A stretch of 64,000 nt of DNA from CAVVGZ01 sp963747965. GTDB lineage: Bacteria > Chloroflexota > Anaerolineae > Anaerolineales > Anaerolineaceae. The stretch lies in NCBI GenBank assembly GCA_963747965.1, contig CAVVGZ010000007.1, positions 930,001 through 994,000 of the forward strand, read 5' to 3'. The notes below the pieces were generated by a model, which worked only from the letters and a program-made list of their open reading frames with translations, did not search any database and was not told the DNA's origin. Made by a program: the position numbers and the translations under genes. Positions 1 to 9,062 of the stretch are shown in pieces (position 1 is the first letter of the stretch; each line of letters begins with the position of its first letter).

Positions 1-918
1 ATTGCTATTTATTTCCCAAATTCCACATTGTACAGGAATCCTTACAGTGGTCCTCAATCTTACCTGGAATTAGCCGACCGGTTTGCGAATATCTCTCTAT
101 GGGATGATTTTCTCGCTTACCATTACCTGGATAGGGCTTTCCAGCCGGATGCAGCTGAACCGGTTTTACCATCCAGTTCTGAAACCACCAGAGCCCCAGG
201 TTCCGGGAATATCTCCATCTCGGATATCACTGCATCAAGAGACGAAATCACTATCAACCAAACATCAGAACTCAGCGCAGAAATAACCGGGCAGAATATT
301 GGTTATATATACCTGTTCGCCGGTTATTATGACCCGGGTTCAAACTCCATTTATGTTGCTGATACAGACTATTTGGAAAGTCCGGATACCCAGGAGTTGA
401 ATGGAGTGTATTATCCTGTTTGGCCAGAGGCTGAGACCTTTAAAATGAACTTTGAATGGGAGCCAGTATTATTCTCCATGACGGATGGTGAACAATCCGA
501 CCTGGCCCTTTTCAACCCGGAAGTTTATGGAATTTCGGGAGAACAGGCAGAATACTTTGTAAGCGGCACCTACACGTTCAAAGAAAGCGGAGACCAGCTA
601 TACGCTCAAATGCATTTTATGGATGGCAAATTGTTCCAGATTTTTGGATTTAATGGTACGGATGAGACTGGCTCGCCGGCTGAAATCACCCCAAATGAAG
701 GGGATGAATTTACCATTTCACAACGATGGATGGAGTTGAATGACCAGGGCGGGGTTAGCCGGGTTGTCACTGAACCCGGTGCGACAATAACCTTCGGCAG
801 GGCTCCCATCACCTGGGAGATGGTCTACGCTCCTGCTGGAAAGTATGTGGTTGGATTTCTGGTAAGCGATATGGATGGAAACTTAACCCAGAGTTATACT
901 CAGATCACAGTGAAATAA
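1..918 (+). CDS. C-terminal part of a clostripain-like (C11) secreted protein
   Basis: The reading frame is already open at base 1, so the gene starts upstream of the window and only about 305 residues are seen. The first codons, before the possible TTG at 28, continue the same protein (ending FPNSTLYRNPYSGPQSY). The stretch with a 'yfPn..lYrNPYsGP.SY' pattern followed by 'F...SLWDDFLAYHY' (about residues 10-45) resembles the end of the clostripain-like C11 peptidase domain as I remember it. A Pro/Ser-rich linker and about 220 residues of beta-rich sequence follow, probably an Ig-like or ligand-binding region with no catalytic motif in view. The catalytic His and Cys would lie upstream and cannot be checked. 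It is convergent with the ABC ATPase gene and ends just before a hairpin terminator. An extracytoplasmic location is inferred. Confidence 0.55.
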   Translation: MAIYFPNSTLYRNPYSGPQSYLELADRFANISLWDDFLAYHYLDRAFQPDAAEPVLPSSSETTRAPGSGNISISDITASRDEITINQTSELSAEITGQNIGYIYLFAGYYDPGSNSIYVADTDYLESPDTQELNGVYYPVWPEAETFKMNFEWEPVLFSMTDGEQSDLALFNPEVYGISGEQAEYFVSGTYTFKESGDQLYAQMHFMDGKLFQIFGFNGTDETGSPAEITPNEGDEFTISQRWMELNDQGGVSRVVTEPGATITFGRAPITWEMVYAPAGKYVVGFLVSDMDGNLTQSYTQITVK

Positions 919-971
919 TTCAGGGTTTTGCAAGGGGTGACCTTTGACCCCATTCCCGGCCGTATAAAATT

Positions 972-1011
972 AAAATGGAGGAGTGTAAAACCAGATACCC
1001 TCCTCCATTTT
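972..1011. terminator. Bidirectional terminator between convergent genes
   Basis: An 11-bp perfect inverted repeat (AAAATGGAGGA at 972-982, TCCTCCATTTT at 1001-1011) with an 18-base loop sits between the stop codons of two convergent genes. The A/T-rich ends give a U-rich 3' end on either strand, so it can serve both genes. Confidence 0.7.
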
Positions 1012-1030
1012 ACATAATAACGTCCAGATA

Positions 1031-2143
1031 TCAACGCACAGCAGGAGAATTGACCCGGTCCTGGGAGGGGTCGAAAATGTGCATATGGTCCATATTAAAG
1101 ATAACCTGGGTATCCGATCCTATCTGAACCTGGGTACGAGGGTCCACCCTGGCTACGAAATTATTCTGACCGTTAACCAGGTATAAGAATATCTCATTGC
1201 CCATTAATTCGGTGACATCAACCTTGGCAGGAACTTGCGCGGCATGAATTCCCGCTGGAACAAAATCCGGATTATGGATATTTTCCGGACGGATACCAAA
1301 GATCACTTCTTTATCGGTATAATCCACGAAAGTTTCGCGCCGGTCATCCGGAATCCTGACCGAAAATCCCCCCGTATCAATATACAAGCCCTCGCCATCC
1401 TTGCGAATATGTGAGGGGAAGAAGTTCATTGCCGGGCTTCCAATGAATCCAGCCACAAACAGGTTATCCGGAAAGTCATATAACTTCTGGGGTGTATCCA
1501 TCTGTTGTAATATCCCTTTATTCATCACCGCAATGCGTGAAGCCATTGTCATAGCCTCAGTTTGGTCATGGGTAACATAGATGAAGGTGGTTTGAAGTTC
1601 ATAATGAAGTTTGCTGATTTCTGCTCTTGTTTGAACCCTTAATTTAGCATCCAGATTGGAGAGCGGTTCATCAAATAAGAATACTTTTGGATTGCGAACA
1701 ATCGCCCGGCCAACAGCAACCCGCTGCCTTTGACCCCCGGATAATTCTCTTGGTTTTCGTTTTAATAAATGCTCGATCTCCAATTTTCGGGCTGCGTTTT
1801 CGACCCTTTGATTAATTTCATCTTTCGGAATTTTGCGAAGTTTAAGCCCAAACGCCATATTATCAAACACTGTCATATGAGGATAGAGGGCATAGGATTG
1901 GAATACCATGGCGATATCGCGGTCTTTTGGTGCAATATCATTGACGATCACATCACCAATTCGTATTTCCCCTTCAGATACCTCTTCCAGTCCAGCCAGG
2001 CAGCGCAAGGCAGTTGTTTTTCCGCAGCCTGATGGCCCAACTAATACAAGGAACTCCTTATCCTCAATCTCCATATTCAAATCATTGATCGCTGCAAAAT
2101 CACCAAAACGTTTCCAGACATGATTAAAAGTTACCGATGCCAT
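1031..2143 (-). CDS. Sugar ABC transporter ATP-binding protein (UgpC/MsmK/MalK type)
   Basis: Cytoplasmic ATPase subunit of a carbohydrate importer, 370 residues, the usual length of the MalK/UgpC family. All catalytic motifs are present: Walker A GPSGCGKTT (residues 36-44, K42), Q-loop Q82, signature LSGGQ (134-138), Walker B VFLFDE (D158, E159) and switch H192. The C-terminal third is the OB/TOBE-type regulatory domain found in importers of this class. It is transcribed leftward, away from the binding-protein and permease genes starting at 2548, so the importer is split into two divergent units around a shared 404-bp control region. Family knowledge suggests such ATPases can serve several sugar permease pairs. 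A paralogue with all of these motifs lost lies at 27389-28501. Confidence 0.92.
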   Translation of the reverse strand: MASVTFNHVWKRFGDFAAINDLNMEIEDKEFLVLVGPSGCGKTTALRCLAGLEEVSEGEIRIGDVIVNDIAPKDRDIAMVFQSYALYPHMTVFDNMAFGLKLRKIPKDEINQRVENAARKLEIEHLLKRKPRELSGGQRQRVAVGRAIVRNPKVFLFDEPLSNLDAKLRVQTRAEISKLHYELQTTFIYVTHDQTEAMTMASRIAVMNKGILQQMDTPQKLYDFPDNLFVAGFIGSPAMNFFPSHIRKDGEGLYIDTGGFSVRIPDDRRETFVDYTDKEVIFGIRPENIHNPDFVPAGIHAAQVPAKVDVTELMGNEIFLYLVNGQNNFVARVDPRTQVQIGSDTQVIFNMDHMHIFDPSQDRVNSPAVR

Positions 2144-2178
2144 GATCTTCCTCCCTTCTGATTGGATATAGTGATTTA

Positions 2179-2207
2179 ATTATAGGTCTGCCTTATCCAA
2201 AAAACAA
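2179..2207 (-). promoter_or_regulatory. Predicted sigma-70 promoter for the leftward ATPase gene
   Basis: Read on the minus strand: -35 TTGTTT (2202-2207), a 17-base spacer and a perfect -10 TATAAT (2179-2184), about 36 bases before the ATPase start codon. The leader carries a GGGAGG ribosome-binding site. Confidence 0.6.
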
Positions 2208-2228
2208 CCACATGTAGAATACTTGTTT

Positions 2229-2243
2229 TGAAAACGGTTTTCA
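2229..2243. promoter_or_regulatory. Perfect palindrome resembling a LacI-family operator
   Basis: TGAAAAC-G-GTTTTCA is a perfect 7-1-7 palindrome with a central CG-type core like LacI/GalR-family sugar-repressor sites. It lies between the divergent promoters of the sugar importer, 22 bases upstream of the leftward -35 box. No regulator gene of that family is in the window. Confidence 0.45.
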
Positions 2244-2324
2244 TATTGACAAAATAACAATATGACCTCATTTTGAAGCAAATCATATAACATTGAGCAA
2301 ATAACGGTCGGAATATCGATATAT

Positions 2325-2354
2325 TTGGTATTGTAAATAATATAGTTGTATAAT
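2325..2354 (+). promoter_or_regulatory. Predicted promoter for the sugar-binding protein operon
   Basis: TTGGTA (2325-2330), an 18-base spacer and a perfect TATAAT (2349-2354). It would give a leader of roughly 190 bases before the start at 2548. That leader contains an imperfect GGGGT...ACCCC hairpin near 2364-2391 and an unused strong Shine-Dalgarno-like run near 2468-2478. Confidence 0.45.
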
Positions 2355-2547
2355 TTTTATACGTGGGGTATTATTTTAATAATAAAACCCCAAAAAACGC
2401 TCGATCGAATCATCAAAAACCTGCGTAAGGATAATCATCATTTTCAATATCGAAATTGTCAAATGACAAGGAGGGAGGTATATTCGGGGAAAAAATTTTC
2501 GTATTAACAATAACATGGTTAAAAACAATCATATATAAGGAGATAAA

Positions 2548-3918
2548 ATGTCAAGGAAGTTGTTCACACTAGTTAGTATTTTACTTGTCGCTGCCTTTGT
2601 TCTTTCAGCATGCACCACTCCAGCAACAGAAGCACCTGCAGCTGAAGCGCCTGCGGAAGCAGCACCTGTAGAAGGCGGGGAAGTATATTACCTGAATTTC
2701 AAACCGGAAGTCGCCGAAATTTACCAGAAGATCGCCGAAGATTACAAAGCCGAAACTGGCGTTACCTTAAAAGTAGTAACTGCTGCAGCTGGAACTTACG
2801 AGCAGACCTTAAAGTCTGAAATTGCCAAGTCAGATGCACCTGTTTTATTCCAAATCAATGGCCCTGTTGGCTATGCAGCCTGGAAAGATTACACCGCAGA
2901 TTTGAAAGACATCGAACTATATAAGCATCTTTCCGATAAATCCATGGCTGTTACCGATGGTGATGGCGTTTATGGAATACCGTATGTTGTTGAGGCTTAC
3001 GGTATCATTTACAACAACGCCATCATGAACAAGTATTTCGCATTAGATGGCGCCAAAGCAACGTCCATGGCGGAAATCAACAATTTTGCAAAACTGAAAG
3101 AAGTTGTTGAAGATATGACCGCCAAGAAAGACCAGTTAGGTATTGAGGGTGTGTTTTCTTCCACTTCTCTAAAACCTGGCGAAGACTGGCGCTGGCAGAC
3201 ACATCTTGCCAATGTCCCGATTTTTTACGAATTCAGGGACAACAACGTCGATCTAAGTGACCCGGCCGCAACGATGGAAGTGGAATTCAAGTATTCGGAT
3301 AATTTCAAGAATATCTTTGATCTTTATCTGAACAACTCTGTTACCGAACCGACATTACTTGGCAGTAAAAGCGTCGATGATTCCATGGCAGAGTTTGCGT
3401 TGGGTCGTTCTGCAATGGTCCAGAATGGCGACTGGGCATGGGGGCAAATCTCTGGTGTTGAGGGTAATGTGACCAAGGAGGAAGATGTAAAATTCCTGCC
3501 AATTTACACTGGGGTACCCGGTGAAGAGAAACAGTCCATCAACGTTGGCACGGAGAACTTCTATGCCATCAACTCACAGGTCTCACCAGAAAAGCAGAAA
3601 CTTGCTGCAGATTTCATCTTGTGGCTGTTCAGCAGTGATACAGGAAAAGCCTATGTTACCAATGAATTGAAGTTCCTTGCTCCTTTCGACACATTTGCCG
3701 AAAACGAAAGACCAACCGATCCATTGAAACTAAGCGAGGCGGGCTACATAAGCAATCCCGATCTGTACAACGTAGCCTGGAATTTCCTGGTATTCCCAAG
3801 CCAGACCTTCAAGGACAATTTTGGCGCTGCATTGCTGCAGTACGCACAAGGCTCCATGCCATGGGATGATGTCAAACAGTTGTTTATTGACCAGTGGAAG
3901 AGTGAAAAATCTAAATAA
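2548..3918 (+). CDS. Extracellular sugar-binding lipoprotein of an ABC importer
   Basis: Family 1 type solute-binding protein that captures a carbohydrate outside the membrane and delivers it to the permeases encoded next. A lipoprotein signal peptide ends in the lipobox LSAC (Cys22). It is followed by an Ala/Pro/Glu-rich spacer (about residues 23-43) and a two-lobe binding domain to residue 456. AAGGAGATAAA precedes the ATG at an ideal distance. The motif 'AEFALGRSAMVQNGDWAWG' and the 'NVGTENFYAIN' region are typical of the family. The ligand cannot be read from sequence. The gene is followed by a strong hairpin and then two permease genes, the usual order for these importers. Confidence 0.9.
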   Translation: MSRKLFTLVSILLVAAFVLSACTTPATEAPAAEAPAEAAPVEGGEVYYLNFKPEVAEIYQKIAEDYKAETGVTLKVVTAAAGTYEQTLKSEIAKSDAPVLFQINGPVGYAAWKDYTADLKDIELYKHLSDKSMAVTDGDGVYGIPYVVEAYGIIYNNAIMNKYFALDGAKATSMAEINNFAKLKEVVEDMTAKKDQLGIEGVFSSTSLKPGEDWRWQTHLANVPIFYEFRDNNVDLSDPAATMEVEFKYSDNFKNIFDLYLNNSVTEPTLLGSKSVDDSMAEFALGRSAMVQNGDWAWGQISGVEGNVTKEEDVKFLPIYTGVPGEEKQSINVGTENFYAINSQVSPEKQKLAADFILWLFSSDTGKAYVTNELKFLAPFDTFAENERPTDPLKLSEAGYISNPDLYNVAWNFLVFPSQTFKDNFGAALLQYAQGSMPWDDVKQLFIDQWKSEKSK

Positions 3919-3940
3919 ATTTTAGATTTTGTGGGTTTGC

Positions 3941-3970
3941 TCACCCCGCACCAAAAATGGTGCGGGGTGA
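3941..3970 (+). promoter_or_regulatory. Intercistronic hairpin after the binding-protein gene
   Basis: A 12-bp perfect stem (TCACCCCGCACC / GGTGCGGGGTGA) with a six-base loop lies in the gap between the binding-protein and permease genes. It has no T-run, so it more likely stabilises the upstream mRNA segment or partly terminates transcription. That would let the binding protein be made in excess over the membrane subunits. Confidence 0.6.
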
Positions 3971-4019
3971 TGTGACATCTACAAAAGACTCATAAATCTA
4001 TAAAGCAGGAGAATCTACT

Positions 4020-4865
4020 ATGCAAAAAATGCCCAAGAAATATTATGCGTTTTTTATCCTGCCAACTTTTGTAGCATTCATTATTTCATTTTTAATACCG
4101 TTTGTCTTTGGAATATATCTTTCATTCACCGAATTTACAACTGTAACCAACTCACAATGGGTAGGTTGGGAAAATTATATTCGAGCGTTTACTGACGATA
4201 ATACCTTTATCAATGCCACGATATTTACCATTAAGTTTTCCCTGGTTTCTGTGGTTTTGATTAATGTATTTGCGTTCTCCCTGGCACTTCTTCTTACCAG
4301 AAAAATCAGGGGTACAAATGTTTTTCGAACGGTGTTCTTCATGCCGAATCTCATCGGCGGAATCGTTCTTGGTTATATATGGCAATTAATTATCAACGGT
4401 GTGCTCATAAATTTTGGTGTTGATATTACCTACAGCGCTGTCTATGGTTTTTGGGGATTGGTCATCCTGATGAATTGGCAGATGATTGGATACATGATGA
4501 TTATTTATATTGCCGGAATCCAGAATATCTCGACTGAATTGATCGAAGCGGCGAAAATTGATGGTGCAAATTCCTGGGAGATATTAAAAAGCATAACGAT
4601 ACCTTTAGTCATGCCGGCAGTCACCATCTGTACATTCCTAACAGTGACCAATTCATTTAAGCTCTTCGACCAGAACCTTTCACTAACAGCTGGCGCCCCG
4701 GCCAGAACCTCTTCCATGCTCGCTTTGGATATTTACAATACATTTTATGGCCGTAATGGCTATGAAGGCGTCGGTCAAGCCAAAGCGGTGATGTTTTTCC
4801 TATTTGTAGCTGCAATTGTACTGCTGCAGCTGCGTATTTCCAGAACCAGGGAGATTGAAAGCTGA
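4020..4865 (+). CDS. Sugar ABC transporter permease, MalF/UgpA type
   Basis: Inner-membrane permease of 281 residues with six predicted membrane segments. It carries the EAA loop that docks on the ATPase, here EAAKIDGANSWEILKSITIP (about residues 178-197). AGGAGAATCT precedes the ATG. The stop codon overlaps the start of the next permease (ATGA-type junction at 4862-4868), indicating translational coupling. The partner ATPase is most likely the product of 1031-2143. Confidence 0.92.
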   Translation: MQKMPKKYYAFFILPTFVAFIISFLIPFVFGIYLSFTEFTTVTNSQWVGWENYIRAFTDDNTFINATIFTIKFSLVSVVLINVFAFSLALLLTRKIRGTNVFRTVFFMPNLIGGIVLGYIWQLIINGVLINFGVDITYSAVYGFWGLVILMNWQMIGYMMIIYIAGIQNISTELIEAAKIDGANSWEILKSITIPLVMPAVTICTFLTVTNSFKLFDQNLSLTAGAPARTSSMLALDIYNTFYGRNGYEGVGQAKAVMFFLFVAAIVLLQLRISRTREIES

Positions 4866-5701
4866 TGAATGCCAAAGAACGTCTTTCGAATTATATCAAT
4901 TTTAACTTTTTATTTATCCTGGCTGTCTTATACATGGCTCCTTTGTTTATTGTTTTTATGAATTCATTCAAAGGCAGATTTTTTATTGCTGACACACCTT
5001 TCGCCCCGCCCAATCCGGTTACATTCGTTGGAATGAAGAATTACATTTCCGGTATTGAGAAGACCGGTTTTATCGAGGCCTTCGGGTATTCACTTTTCAT
5101 CACTGTTTTCTCTGTTGCAGCTATCGTGTTTTTTACATCGATGACAGCATGGTGCATCACCCGGGTAAAATCGAAAACAAGTACCGTTCTTTTTTATCTG
5201 ATGGTTTTTTCCATGATTGTTCCTTTCCAAATGGTTATGTTTACCATGTCAAAAATGGCAAATGTCATGCATTTGGATAATCCAGTTGGGATTATTGTGC
5301 TTTACCTTGGTTACGGTGCCGGATTATCCGTATTTATATTCAGCGGTTTTATAAAAAGCATTCCCCATGAAATAGAGGAAGCAGCCACGATTGATGGCTG
5401 CAACCCGATTCAGACATTCTTCTTGATCGTATTTCCAATTCTAAGACCAATATGCATCACTGTTGCCATCTTAAATACCATGTGGATTTGGAATGATTAT
5501 CTTCTCCCCTACCTTGTGATTGGTAGTAACTATAAAACGATTCCTATCGCAGTCCAGTATTTGCAGGGCGGTTATGGCAGCCGGGATATGGGGGCCATGA
5601 TGGCAATGCTCGTCCTTGCAATTATCCCGATTGTGATATTCTATCTTTCCTCACAACAATATATTATTAAAGGTGTTGTAGCCGGAGCCGTGAAAGGATG
5701 A
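4865..5701 (+). CDS. Sugar ABC transporter permease, MalG/UgpE type
   Basis: Second permease of the importer, 278 residues, about six membrane segments. Its EAA motif reads EEAATIDGCNPIQTFFLIVFP. The reading frame starts at the last base of the upstream stop codon, so the two permeases are made together. The C-terminal 'Q.YIIKGVVAGAVKG' is characteristic of MalG-type proteins in binding-protein-dependent sugar importers. It is the last gene of the operon, followed by a clear terminator. Confidence 0.92.
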   Translation: MNAKERLSNYINFNFLFILAVLYMAPLFIVFMNSFKGRFFIADTPFAPPNPVTFVGMKNYISGIEKTGFIEAFGYSLFITVFSVAAIVFFTSMTAWCITRVKSKTSTVLFYLMVFSMIVPFQMVMFTMSKMANVMHLDNPVGIIVLYLGYGAGLSVFIFSGFIKSIPHEIEEAATIDGCNPIQTFFLIVFPILRPICITVAILNTMWIWNDYLLPYLVIGSNYKTIPIAVQYLQGGYGSRDMGAMMAMLVLAIIPIVIFYLSSQQYIIKGVVAGAVKG

Positions 5702-5773
5702 TCATTATTTGAGAATTAAGTAGGACTATAGATAGGTTCCTATCCAATATTGGGTGATATTTTCAAGCTGCAT

Positions 5774-5818
5774 AAAAAAAGGGGTCGTCGCAACAATCAA
5801 AGCGACGACCTCTTTTTA
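5774..5818. terminator. Rho-independent terminator, bidirectional
   Basis: Stem GGTCGTCGC (5783-5791) / GCGACGACC (5802-5810), extended by a G-T and a G-C pair, is flanked by seven A on the left and TTTTT on the right. It ends both the sugar permease operon and the convergent carboxypeptidase gene. Confidence 0.85.
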
Positions 5819-5862
5819 TTGATAAAGCGGCTTTCAGGTTTAATACATGATTAAGGATTACC

Positions 5863-7542
5863 TCAGGTCACAACAATTTCCCGTTGGCTGACACCGCACT
5901 TTTCCTGGCTGGCCGTAACCGTAAATTTCCCCTCCCCCTTAATCCGCACAATCCAGGTAACAATTCTCTCGGAAGGCTCCCATTTCTTTATCCATTGGGA
6001 CCAGGTTTCATTTCGCTTGGAACGGCCTTCAAGATGCTCGATTTTCACTTCGGGCTCGCCATTAATAACTTCAAAATCCACATCAGCATCCAGGGTAACG
6101 ACGATCGCTTTATCTGCTTTCATCAAGCGAGCCTGATCGGTCAGGTATGTGGGTAAATAACCACGATTGCCAACCTTAGCAGTAATGCGCACGATGTTTT
6201 CTTGCAGATGTTCGTAAACCAGGTCTTTTATCGATAATTTTGGAAGGGTTGCAGCAAATTTAATACTGAATTCTCTGTGTTTTTCGGCAATTTCTTCCAG
6301 CATCGATTCTGGCGCATTTCTCTCCACCAGAATCCGGTTCCAACCACCAATTTCAACCTGCCCTAACTGCGGATGCTGATACGCTTCCCAGGCAAGATAG
6401 GGATTTTTCATACGGGGTTCCAGGAATGCAAGGATTTTGCCTTCCTCCTCAACAGTTCGTTTATTGGAGGGATAAAATCCTTCAGTTGACACACCTGCAG
6501 CCTGATCAACATTCCATAATTCGGTTACCAGGCTTGGCAGCCCTAAGAAGTCATACGTCCAATCATCCAGGCAACCACCCCGGACATCATTCTTATCCGG
6601 GGTAAACTCATGATATACAGAAATAGTAGGATAACCTGTTATCTGGGTACCCATTTTTCCCAGCACCGTATACAGGGCTAGATCCTGACCAACAAAATGC
6701 TCATCAGATTTATCCCCGAATGGTCTTAATAAGGCGCCAGCGTTTGTATGATAAGACATGACGCCGCCGATATTGGGATGAGCCAGGATAAAATCGGCCA
6801 CCGCTTTCGCTTCCGGTTCCTCCAACGGCAGATTTCCTGCTCCATATTGTTGGCCTTCTGGAAAATATTTTGCTGGAAATTGGCGATTCATGTTGCCATC
6901 GCGGGGTTTTGGAAAATGATATTCCCCATTAAAGGCTCGAAATTCTCCCTCTGGTAATAACCGGTAAAAATCCCCTTCCAGCTCCCACGGTTCACGCAGT
7001 TCCATAAATCGCGGATCTTTCTCACTAATTTTCCATTCTCCATCCGGATCTGCCACCCGCATTTGGGCAACAACCCCATCACCATTTAAATCTTTCCAGT
7101 AGAAACCCCTTTCCGGCTGTTCCTCACCTGGGAGATACCGGCCATTGCCGCACCAGGGAGCTCCCTGCTTCAAAACATATTCAGCGCCGTCAGGATTTAA
7201 ACGAGGTAAGACATAAAAAACCTGTGTGTCTAATAGTTGGGTAACATAGGGATCCTTTTGGAAATTTGATATTAAATACCAGGCAATGTACATGGTCACA
7301 TTGGTGCCCATGACTTCTTCTGCATGAATACAAGACTCAATATAAAAACCTGGTCGGGAACCGGCATCCTCCGTGAGGAAATTGGAGATTTCCAGGGCAT
7401 AGACGGTCCGTCCGCGATGGCTAACCCCTATCGCATGTAATCGGCATCGATCCGGGTTTTCATCTGCCCAACGTTTTAAGGTGGTTTCCATCCGTTCAAA
7501 ATCGAAAAATTGGTTGATCTCAGGTTTATAAACCATGTTCAC
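5863..7542 (-). CDS. M14-family zinc carboxypeptidase
   Basis: Metallopeptidase of the carboxypeptidase A/T (M14) family, 559 residues. The zinc ligands are visible as H73-x-x-E76 (in IHAEE) and H265 (in MSYHTNAG), with the probable general-base glutamate E341 in LVTELW. The catalytic domain covers about residues 8-390. The remaining ~170 residues look like a beta-rich C-terminal domain. No convincing signal peptide is seen, so a cytoplasmic location is possible, unlike most secreted M14 enzymes. A role in peptide scavenging is inferred only from the family. It stands alone, convergent with the sugar operon. Confidence 0.88.
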   Translation of the reverse strand: MNMVYKPEINQFFDFERMETTLKRWADENPDRCRLHAIGVSHRGRTVYALEISNFLTEDAGSRPGFYIESCIHAEEVMGTNVTMYIAWYLISNFQKDPYVTQLLDTQVFYVLPRLNPDGAEYVLKQGAPWCGNGRYLPGEEQPERGFYWKDLNGDGVVAQMRVADPDGEWKISEKDPRFMELREPWELEGDFYRLLPEGEFRAFNGEYHFPKPRDGNMNRQFPAKYFPEGQQYGAGNLPLEEPEAKAVADFILAHPNIGGVMSYHTNAGALLRPFGDKSDEHFVGQDLALYTVLGKMGTQITGYPTISVYHEFTPDKNDVRGGCLDDWTYDFLGLPSLVTELWNVDQAAGVSTEGFYPSNKRTVEEEGKILAFLEPRMKNPYLAWEAYQHPQLGQVEIGGWNRILVERNAPESMLEEIAEKHREFSIKFAATLPKLSIKDLVYEHLQENIVRITAKVGNRGYLPTYLTDQARLMKADKAIVVTLDADVDFEVINGEPEVKIEHLEGRSKRNETWSQWIKKWEPSERIVTWIVRIKGEGKFTVTASQEKCGVSQREIVVT

Positions 7543-7975
7543 TCGCCTCCAAAAGGTTTATTGTATGCAATTTCATCCACACTCACAGTGTTTACTTGAG
7601 CTAAAAAATTCGTTCCATTCTATTTAAACATTCGATCGTTCCAGGTCCCACGTTTATCTTCCCCGGCGGTCACACGGGTCCGCTGTATTGGAACCCACCA
7701 ATTGTAACCTGATCCTTGGAAATAATTGACAGGTGTGCGAATATTTTTCTAAGGGGGGAATATTCATAATCCGTAATTCTTAATTAGCCAAAGTATTCCA
7801 GGTTTCAGGAAAAGCGCAACCATCCCAGCGGCACCCTTCCTGTACAGGTTTAACGGATGCCATAATATTTTTTGAATTGAGCATTTACCCCTCCAGACTG
7901 TCAGCCCCGGCAATAATAAGTATTGTTTCATGGTTACTGCTTACCCTCAAATTGGATCATGGTAAACTATTCCTT
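7543..7975. other. Gene-free divergent region with two short protein-like frames
   Basis: The 433 bases between the carboxypeptidase and mvaD hold no recognised gene. On the minus strand, a frame starting ATG at 7866 encodes 27 plausible residues (Cys- and Trp-containing). A second frame ending at 7620 encodes about 40 residues including YNWWVPIQRT and RGTWNDRMF. They may be remains of a decayed gene or chance. A perfect 10-bp palindrome CCTGTACAGG lies at 7839-7848. Promoters for the flanking genes must lie here but no near-consensus pair stands out. Confidence 0.3.
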
Positions 7976-8968
7976 ATGACAAGCCACACCGCCACAGCAA
8001 TCGCACATCCAAATATTGCCTTTATTAAATACTGGGGAGACCAGGATCCAAAAATCCACATCCCCGCCAATGGTTCAATATCTATGGTGATGGATTGCCT
8101 GAGTACAAAGACAACCGTCACATTTGATCCGGATTATGATTCTGATCATCTTATTATTAACAATAAATCTGCTTCGCAGAAATCACTGGCCAGGGTTCAG
8201 CATTTTCTTGCGGTTGTTAGGAATATGGCCAACCACCAGTTGTATGCCCGGGTTGTCAGCGAAAATAATTTTCCCATGGGCGCCGGGATTGCTTCTTCAG
8301 CGTCTGCCTTTGCAGCTCTCTCCCTGGCTGCAAGCAGAGCAATTGGTCTGAATCTTTCGGAACCGGAACTGTCCCGCCTTGCCCGCCATGGTTCAGGATC
8401 TGCCTGCAGGTCGATCCCGTCTGGATTTGTAGAATGGACCGCTGGCGAGGATGACATCACATCATATGCCTATTCAATTGCCGCAGCAGACCATTGGGAT
8501 CTGGTTGATCTTGTGGTTATCGTGAATAAAGAACATAAAAAGGTCGGATCTGTTGAAGGTCATCAAATTGCAGCCACCAGCCCATTCCAAAATTCGAGGG
8601 TATCCGGTTCACAGGTGCGGTTGGAAACCTGCCGCCAGGCTCTACTGGCAAAGGATTTTGGGAAATTTGCAGACATAGTGGAATTCGACAGTAATCTCAT
8701 GCATGCAGTCATGATGACATCCCATCCACCCTTGTTTTTCTGGGAGCCTGCTTCATTGGAATTGATAAAACAAATTCCACATTGGAGGAAAAAAGGATAT
8801 CCAGTATGCTACACAATGGATGCTGGACCGAATGTCCACGTAATCACAATATCTCAATTTGCCGGGGAAATAAAAGAAAAAATTACCAGGATTCCTAACA
8901 TTATTAATGTTCTATACGCAAAACCCGGGCCTGGAGCTCGTTTGGGAGATACATTAACATTTTATTAG
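7976..8968 (+). CDS. mvaD: Diphosphomevalonate decarboxylase
   Basis: GHMP-kinase-fold enzyme that converts mevalonate diphosphate to isopentenyl diphosphate, the last step of the classical mevalonate pathway. The N-terminus has the family hallmark TAIAHPNIAFIKYWG (residues 6-20). The ATP-binding loop PMGAGIASSASAFAAL and the GSGSACRSIPSGFVEW segment are intact. The C-terminal 'MDAGPNVHV' holds a conserved Asp. The frame can be read from 7877, but the family start fits the ATG at 7976, giving 330 residues, the usual length. No other pathway gene is adjacent. The mevalonate route in a bacterium of this type fits Chloroflexota. Confidence 0.9.
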   Translation: MTSHTATAIAHPNIAFIKYWGDQDPKIHIPANGSISMVMDCLSTKTTVTFDPDYDSDHLIINNKSASQKSLARVQHFLAVVRNMANHQLYARVVSENNFPMGAGIASSASAFAALSLAASRAIGLNLSEPELSRLARHGSGSACRSIPSGFVEWTAGEDDITSYAYSIAAADHWDLVDLVVIVNKEHKKVGSVEGHQIAATSPFQNSRVSGSQVRLETCRQALLAKDFGKFADIVEFDSNLMHAVMMTSHPPLFFWEPASLELIKQIPHWRKKGYPVCYTMDAGPNVHVITISQFAGEIKEKITRIPNIINVLYAKPGPGARLGDTLTFY

Positions 8969-9062
8969 AATGCAAGTTGTACAAGTAAATTCAACAGGGA
9001 TGTGGATATAATAGAAAAAAAGGATGCGATTCCTTCAGAAATAACGGTATTTAAGGAAATAT

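Noticed and set aside
7706..7715. AACCTGATCC, resembling part of a TPP riboswitch
   Set aside because: The essential CTGAGA element and the required stems are absent, and the next gene is not a thiamine gene.
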